64,000 bases of DNA from Sipunculus nudus (taxonomy: Eukaryota; Annelida; Sipuncula; Golfingiida; Sipunculidae), in contig CM049321.1 in the NCBI GenBank assembly GCA_026874595.1, forward strand, positions 5,758,979 to 5,822,978, read 5' to 3'. The translations under genes and the position numbers were made by a program. Shown piece after piece: positions 1 to 10,290 of this stretch; position 1 is the first letter of the stretch; each line of letters starts with the position of its first letter. Below the pieces are notes generated by a model, which saw only the letters and a program-made list of their open reading frames with translations, made no database searches and was not told the DNA's origin.

Positions 1-135
1 ATATTTATGAAGGACACGAAATGCAAATCTGATAAAATCAATAAATAGTGATTTCTCAGCTCATAACTGACAAAAAAAACAGGCTTTTGGTATCTATACC
101 TAGGTTCTTATTCCGACAAACTTGATGGTTCTATT
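1..135. repeat. Left part of a host repeat split by the P-type transposon
   Basis: From about position 8, this matches the reverse complement of 18514-18390 closely, with scattered substitutions. The same repeat resumes at 13453 on the far side of the 13.3-kb transposon, so 1-135 plus 13453-13835 form one interrupted copy. No coding potential is seen. The repeat may extend left of the window. Confidence 0.85.
128..135. repeat. Left 8-bp target site duplication
   Basis: GTTCTATT lies immediately before the transposon's terminal CACAGGCACTCG and is repeated exactly at 13453-13460. An 8-bp duplication is the hallmark of the P-element and hAT superfamilies. Confidence 0.93.
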
Positions 136-477
136 CACAGGCACTCGTTTCCAGCACTAAAATGGCCTAGAAACCGTAAACACATGTCGTATGGGCGATA
201 TACCAGTTATAAAAGAACAAGGTAATGAACTCCACCGCCAAGCGGTGCAAGACAATATTTTTCACAAGTCCGAATTCCGGAGAATTATCCGCTTCACATG
301 CATGATCGCGCGCCTTTTTGTTGAAAACATCTTTATTTTCAAGAATAGTCTTCCAAAAATAAAAGTTCTCCACACTAACCGTGAATTCCAGCACGTTTTT
401 TCCAGCCGCGGCACCGTCATTTGTCATGTATACATTTACTAGTTGCGGAAGTTGACGTGATCCCGGGCTGAATGGAT
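136..477. repeat. Left terminal inverted repeat, 342 bp
   Basis: Reverse complement of 13111-13452, with a single difference near 195 (G here, T in the complement of the right copy). It begins CACAGGCACTCG and ends ...CTGAATGGAT. It is visibly richer in G+C than the surrounding DNA and contains an outward-facing 86-codon open frame (427 to 167, - strand). Transposase-binding sites would be expected in or just inside this repeat. Confidence 0.95.
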
Positions 478-620
478 TTCCCCCTGAGCTGGCCGCTGTG
501 ATTGGCTGAATGAAAAGGTAAAATATTCACCGATTAACTTTGTTAAGTGCCAGTCGTTTCCTACACAACCTTTTGGCGCACTATTCAAACAGCTGTCATT
601 GAAGTAGAAAATCAGTGAGC

Positions 621-658
621 ATGGCATGCAAACACAATCAGGACCATTATATCACTTG
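621..658 (+). CDS. Possible first coding exon of the transposase
   Basis: ATG at 621 opens 12 codons plus 2 nt (begins MACKHNQ). It ends at a weak donor (TG|GTTTGT) whose phase fits the acceptor at 3426: TG+G makes Trp and the frame continues as LHESITTKEEG. Position just inside the TIR and CCAAT box suits a first exon. There is no room for a full THAP zinc finger, which P transposases usually have at the N-terminus. The weak donor makes this tentative. Confidence 0.33.
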
Positions 659-737
659 GTTTGTATCCATAAACGTCTGTTCTATTAAATTAAACTGATT
701 TTTTTTGTAAAATATGATTGTTACACAAAACAATAAT

Positions 738-1385
738 ATTTTTTATGTATGATGTAATAAAAAAATGCAGTTATTGCCATTAGTGTTCATGTTTTCTAAA
801 AAAAATTCAGTTACCCTTAAATGACAATTGTCCAGAATTTTTTCATTCATAAAAAAATACTGTTTTAATGAAAGGCCTATGCCAAATATTATATTCAGTA
901 AAAACAGCTAATATGTATAGTGCCATTCAGGCAGACAATTAATCACATATTAAATTGATTATGCTATGATTTTAAAAGTCAATCATATTAAAACCCCTTA
1001 ATAAAAATCCCACCCTGAATAAAACTTTGCAGGGATTTTCAATGCCATCCATTTTTATATCATGTATGAAAAATGTTATATTTTCAATGATTGTTTATGT
1101 TTTCTTACCCAAAAAACCTGTTATCCTAAAATGATAATTTGTTCAGTATTTTTTATTTATTAAATTTAATTTATTATTCATGTTTTCAAAGGCCTATGCT
1201 GAATATTATATTCAGTAATAACAGCAAATATGTAGAGTGCCATGCAGGCAGGCAAATTAACCATACATTCAATTTATTATGTAATGATTTATTATGCAAT
1301 GGTTCTGAATCCCCCTTAACAAAACACCCATCCAAAAATAAAATTTTGCATGGATATTTCTGCAGTATTTTCAATGCTTCCCAAA
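738..1385. repeat. Tandem duplication of about 320 bp
   Basis: Two diverged direct copies, roughly 738-1050 and 1055-1385. Both share GGCCTATGC..AATATTATATTCAGTAA, then AGTGCCAT.CAGGCAG, and end in TTTTCAATGC. The second copy carries a C12 run just after its end (about 1394-1405). No coding function is seen. Confidence 0.75.
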
Positions 1386-2107
1386 GGTAGTAACCCCCCC
1401 CCCCCACCATACTCTTGGAGAGTTAATAAAGCACCTGCCTTACAGGGATGAATATCAACAGGGAGCCCTGATTGCAGGCCCCTAGAAAATTTATCGAAAC
1501 TCAATTTGTATTCGCTGTAGCTCCAGAACATTGTCAATGAGATTATAACTTTTCTACAAACAAAAAACGCTTTATAAACTGTCTTTCATGCTTGGACCAC
1601 TGATCTGTAGTTATTTCACCCTGATCTCCTGCATGCAGCTAAAATTAACTTTTTAAAAGAAGAAAAACATTAATAAAATGAAATATTTTAATGATTACAT
1701 GTCATTTAGGAATGAATAAAAAAACTCAAATTTCAAAGGTTTGTGAACACTGATGACCAACAAGTCTGTGCCTGCTGAGATATTTATGATATCTGAACCA
1801 TGAAAAGTGAACTTTCTTTAAGCAAAAGTGTTTTTAAACACAATGAATGTGAAGTTAGAGACCTTACAGCTAGTAAACATTCTTTTAAGGATCAACCACA
1901 GGACATCTGAGGGGGCTTTTGTTTTTCCCTGTCTCAAAAAGCAATTAATTCTTTTCAAAGATTAAAAATCACATTAGCTTTCTAACTCATTTTGTGACAA
2001 ATTTCACTTTTTCACTATTGCAAAATAAAACATTTTTGTTCTTCAGCATAGAAGAGAAACCTAGTTATTTCAAATCGACCTGCATGCACTGCTGAATGTT
2101 TTCACCT

Positions 2108-2132
2108 ACACACACACACACACACACACACA
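2108..2132. repeat. (CA)n microsatellite
   Basis: Uninterrupted AC dinucleotides inside the putative transposase intron. Confidence 0.95.
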
Positions 2133-3118
2133 TGTATCCACCTATTTATATAAAATAGTACAAGATATACATGCCTATCCAAACACAAACAAATTACCCA
2201 GTTATAGATATAAGTATAGTTTAACAGCCAAGAGAAATATGTACAAACATGGGATTTTCTTGGCAAAAACAAACAATGCATTATGTGTATGAAGCTTGTC
2301 TACATGAGGTTATGGATGTAGCTACCCTATACATCAACCTTTAATAAAATTTGCTATGTGAGCAAATTTTTAATTAACCACATACACTGAAAGGAGGGGA
2401 TGCTTGTTTTAAACACTTGATAATGTATCAAATTTACTCTTTCCTAATTTTCTGAGACTGGGTTTTCCATTTGTGATGGAATTCGGAGTTAAACTGACCT
2501 GAATTTTATATATAACCATGAATTCATTATGGAGCCAGGCATCATTTTCTTTTTGCTTACATAGCACATATATAATAAAGTATGACATATCCATGATAAC
2601 TGGAGAAGATGGGTTAAATTGCACCTCAGGCATCTATATTTTTTATTAAAATGTTTCAATATACATGTAAGGTATCACATTTTATAGCAGTTAACAATTA
2701 TTTCTAATCATAATTTAATTGAGTGTTAAAATCTGGTGTAAAATATATTAGCCTGGATTATTTATTTATTTTATGGATTCTTCTACAGCTGCACTACTTT
2801 CAGTTGTATGTATTTATCAAATCTCCACAGATAAACAACATAAGTATGTCATGTAAATTAATGTACTTACTTAAGATTGCATATAATACTGAAACAGCCA
2901 AATTAAAAATTTATTATGAAATGAGGAATATGTGAAACATTAAAAAATACCTTTTTGGTATGGTGAAGCTTGAAAATTAAATCACAATTTTTTTCCAGTT
3001 GCGATTGTAATGAAATAAACTACTTTTCATGTAAATAACTTTTTCTCAATGAGAAAAAAAAAAATTCTTTATTTGGAAGAAACATACTACTAAGATAAGA
3101 ATCCCCCCCCCCCGAAAT

Positions 3119-3405
3119 TATCTCACCTTAAAGACCTGCCTTTTATTTTCATATCTTAAGTTATTTCCAAACATTAAATTATCTCTAGATAAAAGAATAA
3201 TTCTTACCAATACTGTAAAATATTTGATATTAAAATTGTGAGTTGCAATAAAATTATCTCACCTAAATAATGCATGAAATTGTAAAGACCTGCCTTTTAT
3301 TTTCATATCTTAAGTTATTTCAAACATTAAATTATCTCTAGATAAAAAAATAATCCTTACCAATACTAAAATATCTGATAATAAAACTGTGAGTCGCCAT
3401 AAAAT
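3119..3405. repeat. Tandem duplication of about 145 bp just upstream of the transposase exon
   Basis: Copies near 3119-3254 and 3255-3405 share AAAGACCTGCCTTTTATTTTC, AAATTATCTCTAGATAAA and TTACCAATACT in the same order. The second ends about 20 bp before the splice acceptor at 3426. Confidence 0.8.
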
Positions 3406-3426
3406 ATGATATCTCTTCTGTTTCAG

Positions 3427-4516
3427 GCTTCATGAGTCAATTACAACCAAGGAGGAAGGCACCATTGTTAAAGACTTGATTTATACAAAATATCTTGCTG
3501 AATGCAAGCTGAGGGATGAAGTTGCCCTCTCAAAAGTTTTGTGTGGGAAAATATTATGTAGCCTTTTCAAGGTTGAAAGTGTTCAGATTCGCAATAATGG
3601 GAAAAATACATGGGCCTACAGAGGAGTTACATGGAAAGCAGAGGAGAGTACTGATATCAGCACCAAGCTATATCATTTTAAACTTGAGGACACTCTGAAC
3701 CAGAAACCAGACAGCTTTATTGTATTCAACCGGCAGAAAGAATTCTGGACATATGGGGAATTTACAGGTTACTTGATAAATGGAGTTAGACAGACAAAGG
3801 AAGTAACATTTAGAACAGATGGAACCTGGCAGCTTAGTGTTGGTTGTACAGCTGTTGACCCAAGTATCATAGGAATTGGACATAATGTTATTGACAAAGC
3901 TGCCAAAATACAGATGGTGTTTGATCTTGTAAGTCAATCTAAATTATGCAGGGGGCAGCTTCTTGGAAATAACAGTACCTGTAAAATTGCTGAACTGTGG
4001 AAGAGTGAAGGGTGTGAGACAACAGGTGAGAAAAGAGTGAGGACATTATCATGTACACAAGTTCTGCCATTCTCATCTTCAAGCAACACATGTCGGGCAT
4101 GTCAGACTGGCCTATGGAGAGAAAGACAGCAAGCTGGGTCAAATATATGCAAAGGAGATACCCTGACACAAGCCAAAAACACACAACAGAGAGAAAAGCA
4201 AGAGAAAAATCATATAGAGCCTAAAGATACTGATGAAATTGCAGACTGTTTAGCCAAATTACTGCCTGGAGCCAGTCCAGAGCTAAAAACTTTATTACTG
4301 TCCCAACGTAAATGTCTCTTACAAGCTGACAAAGATGCTCGAGGAAGAAGATGGGACAAGTCCATTATACAGGCATGTCTGACCTTGTGGAACAGAAGTC
4401 CTCAAGCATATGAACAGCTGAAAAATTCAGGTTTTCTTTTTCTTCCAAGCTCAAATTTGTTGCAAAGACACAAGAACCTAAAAAACAAAAACCAGGGCTT
4501 AACACAGAAGTACTAG
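3427..4516 (+). CDS. P-superfamily transposase, N-terminal part (0 frame)
   Basis: Open from the acceptor at 3426 (TTTCAG|G CTT CAT GAG) to a TAG at 4514-4516, about 362 codons. There is no recognisable THAP zinc finger. The region is mixed basic and hydrophobic, with cysteine pairs (CRGQ, CETT, CRACQTG near 4090-4120) and a lysine/glutamine-rich stretch. Its last 100 nt encode a stretch of the type seen before the catalytic core in P/THAP9 proteins (SGFLFLPS...LQRHKN, near 4430-4477). The catalytic domain continues in the -1 frame, which is open from 4414. The two frames overlap by about 100 nt and meet at a slippery heptamer at 4480-4486. This is either a programmed -1 frameshift or a single-base indel that makes the gene a pseudogene. 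A DNA-binding role for this half is inferred from family architecture only. Confidence 0.8.
4480..4486 (+). promoter_or_regulatory. Candidate -1 ribosomal frameshift site A_AAA_AAC
   Basis: In the N-terminal frame the codons are CTA AAA AAC, so the run is phased as the canonical X_XXY_YYZ slippery heptamer known from astroviruses. Slipping back one base gives CAA AAA CCA GGG CTT AAC, which leads directly into the catalytic frame. The 0-frame stop follows 28 nt later. I could not identify a convincing downstream pseudoknot by eye. A homopolymer indel is the alternative. Confidence 0.5.
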
Positions 4517-5817
4517 AATGGATGAGTGTGGAAGCTGATAAACAAAATGCTTCACGCTGTGGTGGAGTTATATTTGATGAAATGTCTATTCAACAGGACT
4601 TAACTATAGAGGTTGAAAAAGAAGGCGTAAAATTGTGTGGTCTGGTGGATACTGGCCCAGAATGTGATGCCATCAGTGTGTTAATGGATCAGACACACGA
4701 AGCTAAAGCAGCCACTCACATTTTACAGTTTATTTACCTTGACTACAGTGGTTTTCGTTTTCCTTTCCTATTTTATCCAACAGCTGGTGTGAATGCGAAT
4801 CATGTATTTATGCTATTTTGGAGATCTTTGCAAATGCTGACAAGTTGGGACTTTGTAGTTGATTATACTTGTATGGATGGGGCCAACTGTAATAGAACTT
4901 TTATGCATTTAATGCTGTCTGGTAGAGATATCTTTAGTGTTAAAAATATTTTTAATCCTGCCCATGAAATAACACTATTGATGGACTACTCCCATGTTAT
5001 CAAGCGTGTGAGAAACAACATATTCTCAAGTGGACCTGCTGAAAAGCACACAAGACTGATGGAATTAGCAGGCAAAGAAATTGTGTGGAAACATTGGGAG
5101 CAGGCCTTTTTCTGGGACCGCTCAGTAAATCCAGTCAGGATACATCCAAATCTGCTTGAAGAACACATTTTTTTAAGCACACAAACTAAAATGAGAAACC
5201 ATCTGGCAGAGCAGGTTTTGGACAGTGACATGTTAAATCTGATGTGTGAGTATAAGAAAAGTAAAGGTAATGAGGGCATTTACCTTGACTCTTCTATTAA
5301 ACTTCTCCAGAACACCAGTAAGCTTGTGGAGTTCTTTCGTGATGCCGGACCAATAAGCAGTGTTTCAGATGATCGCCTCAAAGTAAACCAAGATGTGCTG
5401 AACTGGTTTTTAGCTTGGGAGTCAGAGATCAAATCCTCAGGTGGAACAGCTGCAGAAAAAAACAGAAAACTCATGTCCCATGAGACCAGAGATGATGTTG
5501 TGTGTCTCTTGAGAGGCTTCCAGGAGCTTGTAGTTCGCAGGCTTAATAAAGGCAAAGGGTCAATAATACCAGCTGGTATAAACAGCGATGTAGTGGAGAA
5601 TATGTTTGCCCAGCAGAGAGCCACTCACCATGGGGCGAACACAAATCCTACTGTATATCAATACAAAAAAGCAGTTAATGCTTCTATCCTTGGTGCAAAG
5701 ATTGTATCAAAAAAATCAAATGCTAGTAGCACCAACACTGCAGCTCAGCCTGTTAACTTTGTGTCAAAGAGGCCACTGAATCCAAGGAAACCTTTAACAT
5801 CACTTACAAACATGTAA
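4486..5817 (+). CDS. P-superfamily transposase, catalytic part (-1 frame)
   Basis: Encodes the RNase H-like catalytic core with P-element/THAP9-family signatures. FDEMSIQ gives the first catalytic Asp (codon 4576-4578). DGANCNR carries the second Asp (4876-4878). MDYSHVIKRVRNN (from 4981) matches the family's K/MDxxHxxKxxRN block in the region of the GTP-binding insertion. VVENMFAQQR carries the catalytic Glu (5596-5598). The frame is open from 4414 with no internal stop; the first ATG is 4522. Joined to the N-terminal half the protein would be about 800 residues, close to the 751 of Drosophila P transposase. The terminal codons ATG TAA overlap a strong donor (AT|GTAAGT at 5813/5814), so the true C-terminus may be spliced to 6910. 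Confidence 0.88.
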   Translation, partial: QKPGLNTEVLEWMSVEADKQNASRCGGVIFDEMSIQQDLTIEVEKEGVKLCGLVDTGPECDAISVLMDQTHEAKAATHILQFIYLDYSGFRFPFLFYPTAGVNANHVFMLFWRSLQMLTSWDFVVDYTCMDGANCNRTFMHLMLSGRDIFSVKNIFNPAHEITLLMDYSHVIKRVRNNIFSSGPAEKHTRLMELAGKEIVWKHWEQAFFWDRSVNPVRIHPNLLEEHIFLSTQTKMRNHLAEQVLDSDMLNLMCEYKKSKGNEGIYLDSSIKLLQNTSKLVEFFRDAGPISSVSDDRLKVNQDVLNWFLAWESEIKSSGGTAAEKNRKLMSHETRDDVVCLLRGFQELVVRRLNKGKGSIIPAGINSDVVENMFAQQRATHHGANTNPTVYQYKKAVNASILGAKIVSKKSNASSTNTAAQPVNFVSKRPLNPRKPLTSLTNM

Positions 5818-5914
5818 GTATTTTTACATCTTACAAAACCAATACCAACAAGTAAAAATTCATGGAATTAATGTCCCCAGCTTTGGGATTTTGTTGATTT
5901 TCATGCTTGTTAAA

Positions 5915-6470
5915 GATGGACAGACAGTGTGACAGACAGACAGACAGAAGCCAGACACCCCAAAACAAATCCTAACCAAGGTATCGATGAGAGCAATGTC
6001 TGACCAAAATTTGAATGAAATCTGATAATATTTAGGAAAGTTATCGCACAGAAATGAAAATATGACGGACTGACAAACAGAGTGACAGACAGACAGAAAG
6101 ACAGACAGATGCCAGACACTCCAAAACCAATCCTAACCAAGGTAAGCATAAGAGCAATCACTGACCAAAATTTGAATGCAATAGGATAATATTTAGGAAA
6201 GTTATCACAAGGAAATGAAAACCTGACAGACAGACAAAGTGACAGACATACAGACAGACAGACACTCCAAAACCAATCCCAACCAAGGTATGCATGATAG
6301 CAATCACTGACCCAAATTTGGATGAAATCAGATGATATTTAGGAAAGTTATTGCACAGAAACAAAACCCGACGGACGGACAGAGAGACGGACAGACCAAC
6401 AGATGGCCAGACAGACAAACCCAAATCAGTGTCCCCAGCATAGCAGGGGACAACAAAAAGAGTGACTGGA
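5915..6470. repeat. Minisatellite with about 150-bp units and GACA-rich segments
   Basis: About four tandem units. Each has a (GACA)n-like stretch, then CCAGACAC.CCAAAAC.AATCC.AACCAAGGTA, then TGACC.AAATTTG.ATG and ATATTTAGGAAAGTTAT. Open frames rich in CLSV repeats on the - strand are by-products of the GACA motif. It lies between the two convergent transposon genes. Confidence 0.9.
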
Positions 6471-6909
6471 CGGATGGACAGACAGTAAAACTCAATCGAG
6501 TATATGCCCTACCTTTAAGCAGGGAGAAAAAAATAATAATAATGATAATAATATCTAAAATAAACAGAAATGCTTAAGGAAAGCAAGTAAATGATGATTT
6601 CATAAATGTGAGTGTACATGAATGATGAAAATTGACTCTTTTTATCTCAAAGTTTCCATATGATGCATAAACTAAATAATCGCATAAAATTTAAAAAAAA
6701 ATTTTCATATATATCATATACCCTCTGGCCCTTTTCTTGAACATGTCCTATAATTAAATATTGCTATATTTTAAGGCTGCCAAAATATTTATTCAAATAT
6801 ATGGGCAGAATACTGTAAAGAATGTTCATTTAAATTGTCACTCAAGATGCCAAGTCATTGAAATGTAAATTTTCTACTTTATTGATCATGTTTTTTACTT
6901 TTTCGACAG

Positions 6910-6977
6910 TCAATTCCCCCTCAAGAATTAGGAACATGCCCATGACCTGGAAAGCCAAGCACAACCAAGCTCTTCAG
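6910..6977 (+). other. Possible 3'-terminal exon of the transposase transcript
   Basis: Bounded by a good acceptor (TTTTTTACTTTTTCGACAG, ending 6909) and a donor-like CAG|GTATGT at 6978. Splicing from AT|GTAAGT at 5813 would extend the transposase by a few residues to a TAG at about 6929-6931. It could equally be untranslated. Confidence 0.4.
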
Positions 6978-7148
6978 GTATGTTAACTAACTTTACAACT
7001 ATGGGCCCTATCAGAAGTCTGAAAAAAATACATATGACAAATTTTTTGCAGCTATCTTTTCATTAGAAACAGATTTAATGTTGAATATGTCTCTTTAAGG
7101 ATAAATATATTATATTTACTTGAGAAAATGTAAAATAAAATCTCTTAC

Positions 7149-7232
7149 CTCATAACAGTGTCCTTTGGGTAATCTTGTCATGTAGGCATACTGGTGTTTC
7201 AGCACTTTCCACTCCTCTCTCACTGCAGTGTA
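7149..7232 (-). other. Exon-like segment downstream of the helicase gene
   Basis: On the - strand, CACTGCAG is followed by an open stretch coding for EEWKVLKHQYAYMTRLPKG and then GAG|GTAAGAG, a strong donor. It could be an alternative 3' exon of the helicase or a relic of a third gene in the transposon. No partner exon is established. Confidence 0.25.
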
Positions 7233-7424
7233 TCAGCACCAGATATTCCTCAAGTGGCTCACAAATTATTTTCCTGTGTTTATCTTCCTTGGGTGGCTTC
7301 CCAAATTATGCTTGATTTTCCTTAGTTTTGATAGTATGAAGGTCTAATAACCATAATTGTTCTCACTATTCACTTAGTTTTTGTCTACTCTTAACAGACG
7401 TAAGTTCATCCTAAAATAGATTTT

Positions 7425-10290
7425 CTATGTCTTTCTGGATGCCTTATATTGCGTACAGACAGAGCATCTCCAGATTTCATCCTCCTTCTGTACCTTCTCC
7501 CATTCTGTGTCATTAATCTCTGCACATTTGCGATGCCACCACTCATCACACTGGTCACACTGCACCCACAATTCTTCGTCATCACTGGCTTCTGGTTCGA
7601 AACACTTATGACAAAGTACTTTCTTTTTTATAGCCCTCCCTTTCCCTTTACCTTTACCCTTCCTTTTCCTGCTTGGTTTTGTGGCCTTTGAGCTTGAAGC
7701 AACTGGGTTGTTACCTGCTGATGGGCATTCAGGTAAAGGGTTGATCATACCAGGTGCATCTTTGTCTTGTATGGCCTGAACAAGTTTGTCATTTAACTTC
7801 TGCTTGGTGTCACTTTTGGTATAGTATATACCATAGGCCTCACAAATACAATGCAGATTTTTCCTGGTGAAATCTGACGTTGTAAATAAAGATGGATTTT
7901 CTGCTGTGGCTAATTTTAGTCTCAAATGGGAAGTGGATCTATGGGTGGACTTGTCTTCTGTAATATCTCTATAGGCAATTTTTCTCATTACAGTGGTTTT
8001 TTCTGATACTTTGCTCGACTTCTGGGTTATGGCTTTTCGGTGGGCATCTTTCTTCAGAAGTTTCATCTCATCTACCATGTCCTTTCTAAACTGTTTGACA
8101 TTGACTTTCATATACCTTGCAATGATGGGATGCATCAGGTCATTCACCAAGAAGTCTGGCTGTGTTGGAAATAGAGTCTTCAAGGCAGTCTTGGCATTAG
8201 GTGAACAGCTTATCATAGTCTCTGCATATTTCACTAGATCTCCTTTGTGAATATTCAGTTTTTCTTTGCTCAGTGATGTGTGAATGCAGTGTGTCAGTAT
8301 CAAAAAGAAAGTTGTGCAATCATCTGAGATGTGAAGCAGACTGTGGCGCACATTTTGTTTTCGCTCTGTTTGTTGTAGGCTTTCAATATCATTTGTGGTT
8401 TTACTGAGATCACTATACTTAATGATAAGACTGTCCAGCATCTCTACCTTTGCTCGGGCCTTAGCAACCTGGGATTTTTCCTTAGGCTTAAACAGATTAT
8501 TCACAATAAAATTTATGAGATGGTGTCTTTCCTTGGCTATACACATAGCCCCAACATAACGCACCTTGCCTCTGCCACCAGGAGACATCTCTTTCTCTGA
8601 AGATCTGGATGTGCCACCAGCTTGATCTGTTTTGACATTCTGTCTCTCATGTTGTAAAAGTTCATTCTGGATTTCTAAAAGTAGGCTTGCAGCAACATGA
8701 ATTTCAGTCTCAGAAGGTCTATTGGTCATGAAGAGTGTCTTGATGCTGCTCGTGTATTCTTCTGAGAATGGGTGCTGGTAGAATTCTCCAAAATATTGTG
8801 ACCACTGCCTGGCTGTACTCTTTTCTGTAGTTTTAAGTTTATCTTTCAGGATAGAAAGTAGTTTAGAATATTGAGATTGACACCAAATCTTTAATTTCTC
8901 AGGATCTTTTTGGATACTTGCTAAAACTGAATCAATTTCCACTTCCTTGGGTGATGATTTGCTTGTGTCAGCAACTTTTTTGCATAATAAAGATACATCA
9001 AGATTGATAGGTTCATTTTCCTCTATTCTGCCTTCTGGAGGTGAGCTGCTGTCAACTAAAGCAGATCCTTCACTTATTTCTCCCATTAGGTAGTCAAGCT
9101 CCATTTCTTCAATCTGGTTCAGCTCATTCATATCAAAGTCTGAGTCATCTGAGAGCATGCCATCTTGGTCATCTTCTTGTTCTGTGTTACTCTGGTCACT
9201 TTGACTGTCACATTCAACAAAGGATTTACAGCAATCCAAATTGTCTTGAAACCTCATTGAGGTCTGGCTGTAATATTCCTGAATTTCATGTGAAGGAACT
9301 GGGCATAAATCTGGGTTGAAGTTAAGCACCTGCAATCTGTGTGGATCCTTGGCCCGACCAAGAGCTAATGACACTTGCCCAGCTTCGAAGGCCCCTTTAC
9401 AGTCCACAACTACTGCATCCAATGTAAGTCCTTGTGACTTATGAATTGTGATGCCAAATGACAGCATCAATGGAAATTGTACTCTTGTTGCAACTGCTTT
9501 GCAGTCAACAGAAGAAAACACTTCAAAAGTATCCTTAGAAAAAATGTGCAAAATATCAATCATAGGAAAATACACAGTTATCTGTTCATTCTCCATTACC
9601 CTGACCTCACCTTGCAGTCCGTTTACCAATGAAGCCGAGTAATTTTTTATCAACATTACAGGGCACCCTGTCTTTAGAGCAAGGACCTTGGGTGCAGCAG
9701 CTCTGCGTAGTGCTTTGGCACTCCCCGTGTCATGAGACTGGTAGATTCGCTGCTCACCAGGAAATGTGTCTAACATGTCAGCATTGAAAACCTGAGCTTG
9801 AAACTTGGTTGCAAACAGGTGAACTGCCTTTACATTATCAAGAGGCCTACAGAGTGACATAAGGAACATTTCAGTGTCCTCAGACACATGGCCAGATGCT
9901 GTTTCATTTACTGCTGTAATAAGCATGTTATCAGCCTGTCGGTGAATTTCATAGAACTGCATATGGTGTGTAAATATCTTTCTCCAGATTTGACTTTTAA
10001 AGCAAAATTCACCAGTATCTTGCTGCATGACATTTGCAACTGGGGGTAGCTGCATAAAATCCCCTGTAGCCACTATCTGAATTCCACCAAAGTATGTTTT
10101 GCTGTTCCTAGAAGTCCTACAAACCAGTTCTAATTGTTGAAATATTTTTTTTGACAGCATGGACACCTCATCAATGAAGATGATGTCTGTCTGAGCAACA
10201 TTCTTTCTCACCCCAGCATACCGATCATCATGCAATACCAGCTGGACTAGTTCATCATTTGTGTAGCGACCATCTAACAAGCCTGCCCAT
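7425..10290 (-). CDS. Pif1-type helicase with SAP-like segment and PHD finger, exon 3 of 3
   Basis: Main exon of a 1022-residue SF1B helicase spliced 12773-12707, 12079-11944, 10290-7425; all phases agree and the total is divisible by three. In full-protein numbering: Walker A GQAGTGKS (23-30, exons 1-2), Walker B IDE (108-109), GDFMQLPPV (144-152), PVML...VNGLQG (278-295) and ITIHKSQG (348-355). Then come an acidic linker, a GRGKVRYVGAMCIAK block, a SAP-like segment near 880-915, a KRKGKGKGKG basic stretch (likely NLS) and a C4HC3 PHD finger (Cys961, 964, 979, 982, His987, Cys990, 1010, 1013). Pif1 helicases unwind DNA 5' to 3'; PHD fingers usually read histone H3 tails. No Rep/HUH domain is present, so this is not a Helitron. 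A role in excision, strand transfer or replication of the transposon is inference. Confidence 0.93.

Larger units (their letters stand above)
478..3426 (+). other. Left subterminal region and putative intron 1 of the transposase
   Basis: No long open frame. A CCAAT-type element (ATTGGCT near 501-507) sits just inside the TIR and could serve the transposase promoter. If exon 1 is 621-658, everything from 659 to 3426 is intron. The intron end is convincing: a pyrimidine-rich tract and TTTCAG at 3421-3426. It contains two tandem duplications and a CA microsatellite, listed separately; otherwise nothing is recognised. Confidence 0.5.

Noticed and set aside
3668-4184. - strand frames opposite the transposase
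   Set aside because: Shadows of the transposase coding strand with no splice signals or motifs of their own.
5910-6424. Cysteine/leucine-rich - strand open frames
   Set aside because: They are translations of the GACA-rich minisatellite and repeat with its unit length.
9041-9319. + strand frame opposite the helicase
   Set aside because: Antisense shadow of the helicase acidic linker.
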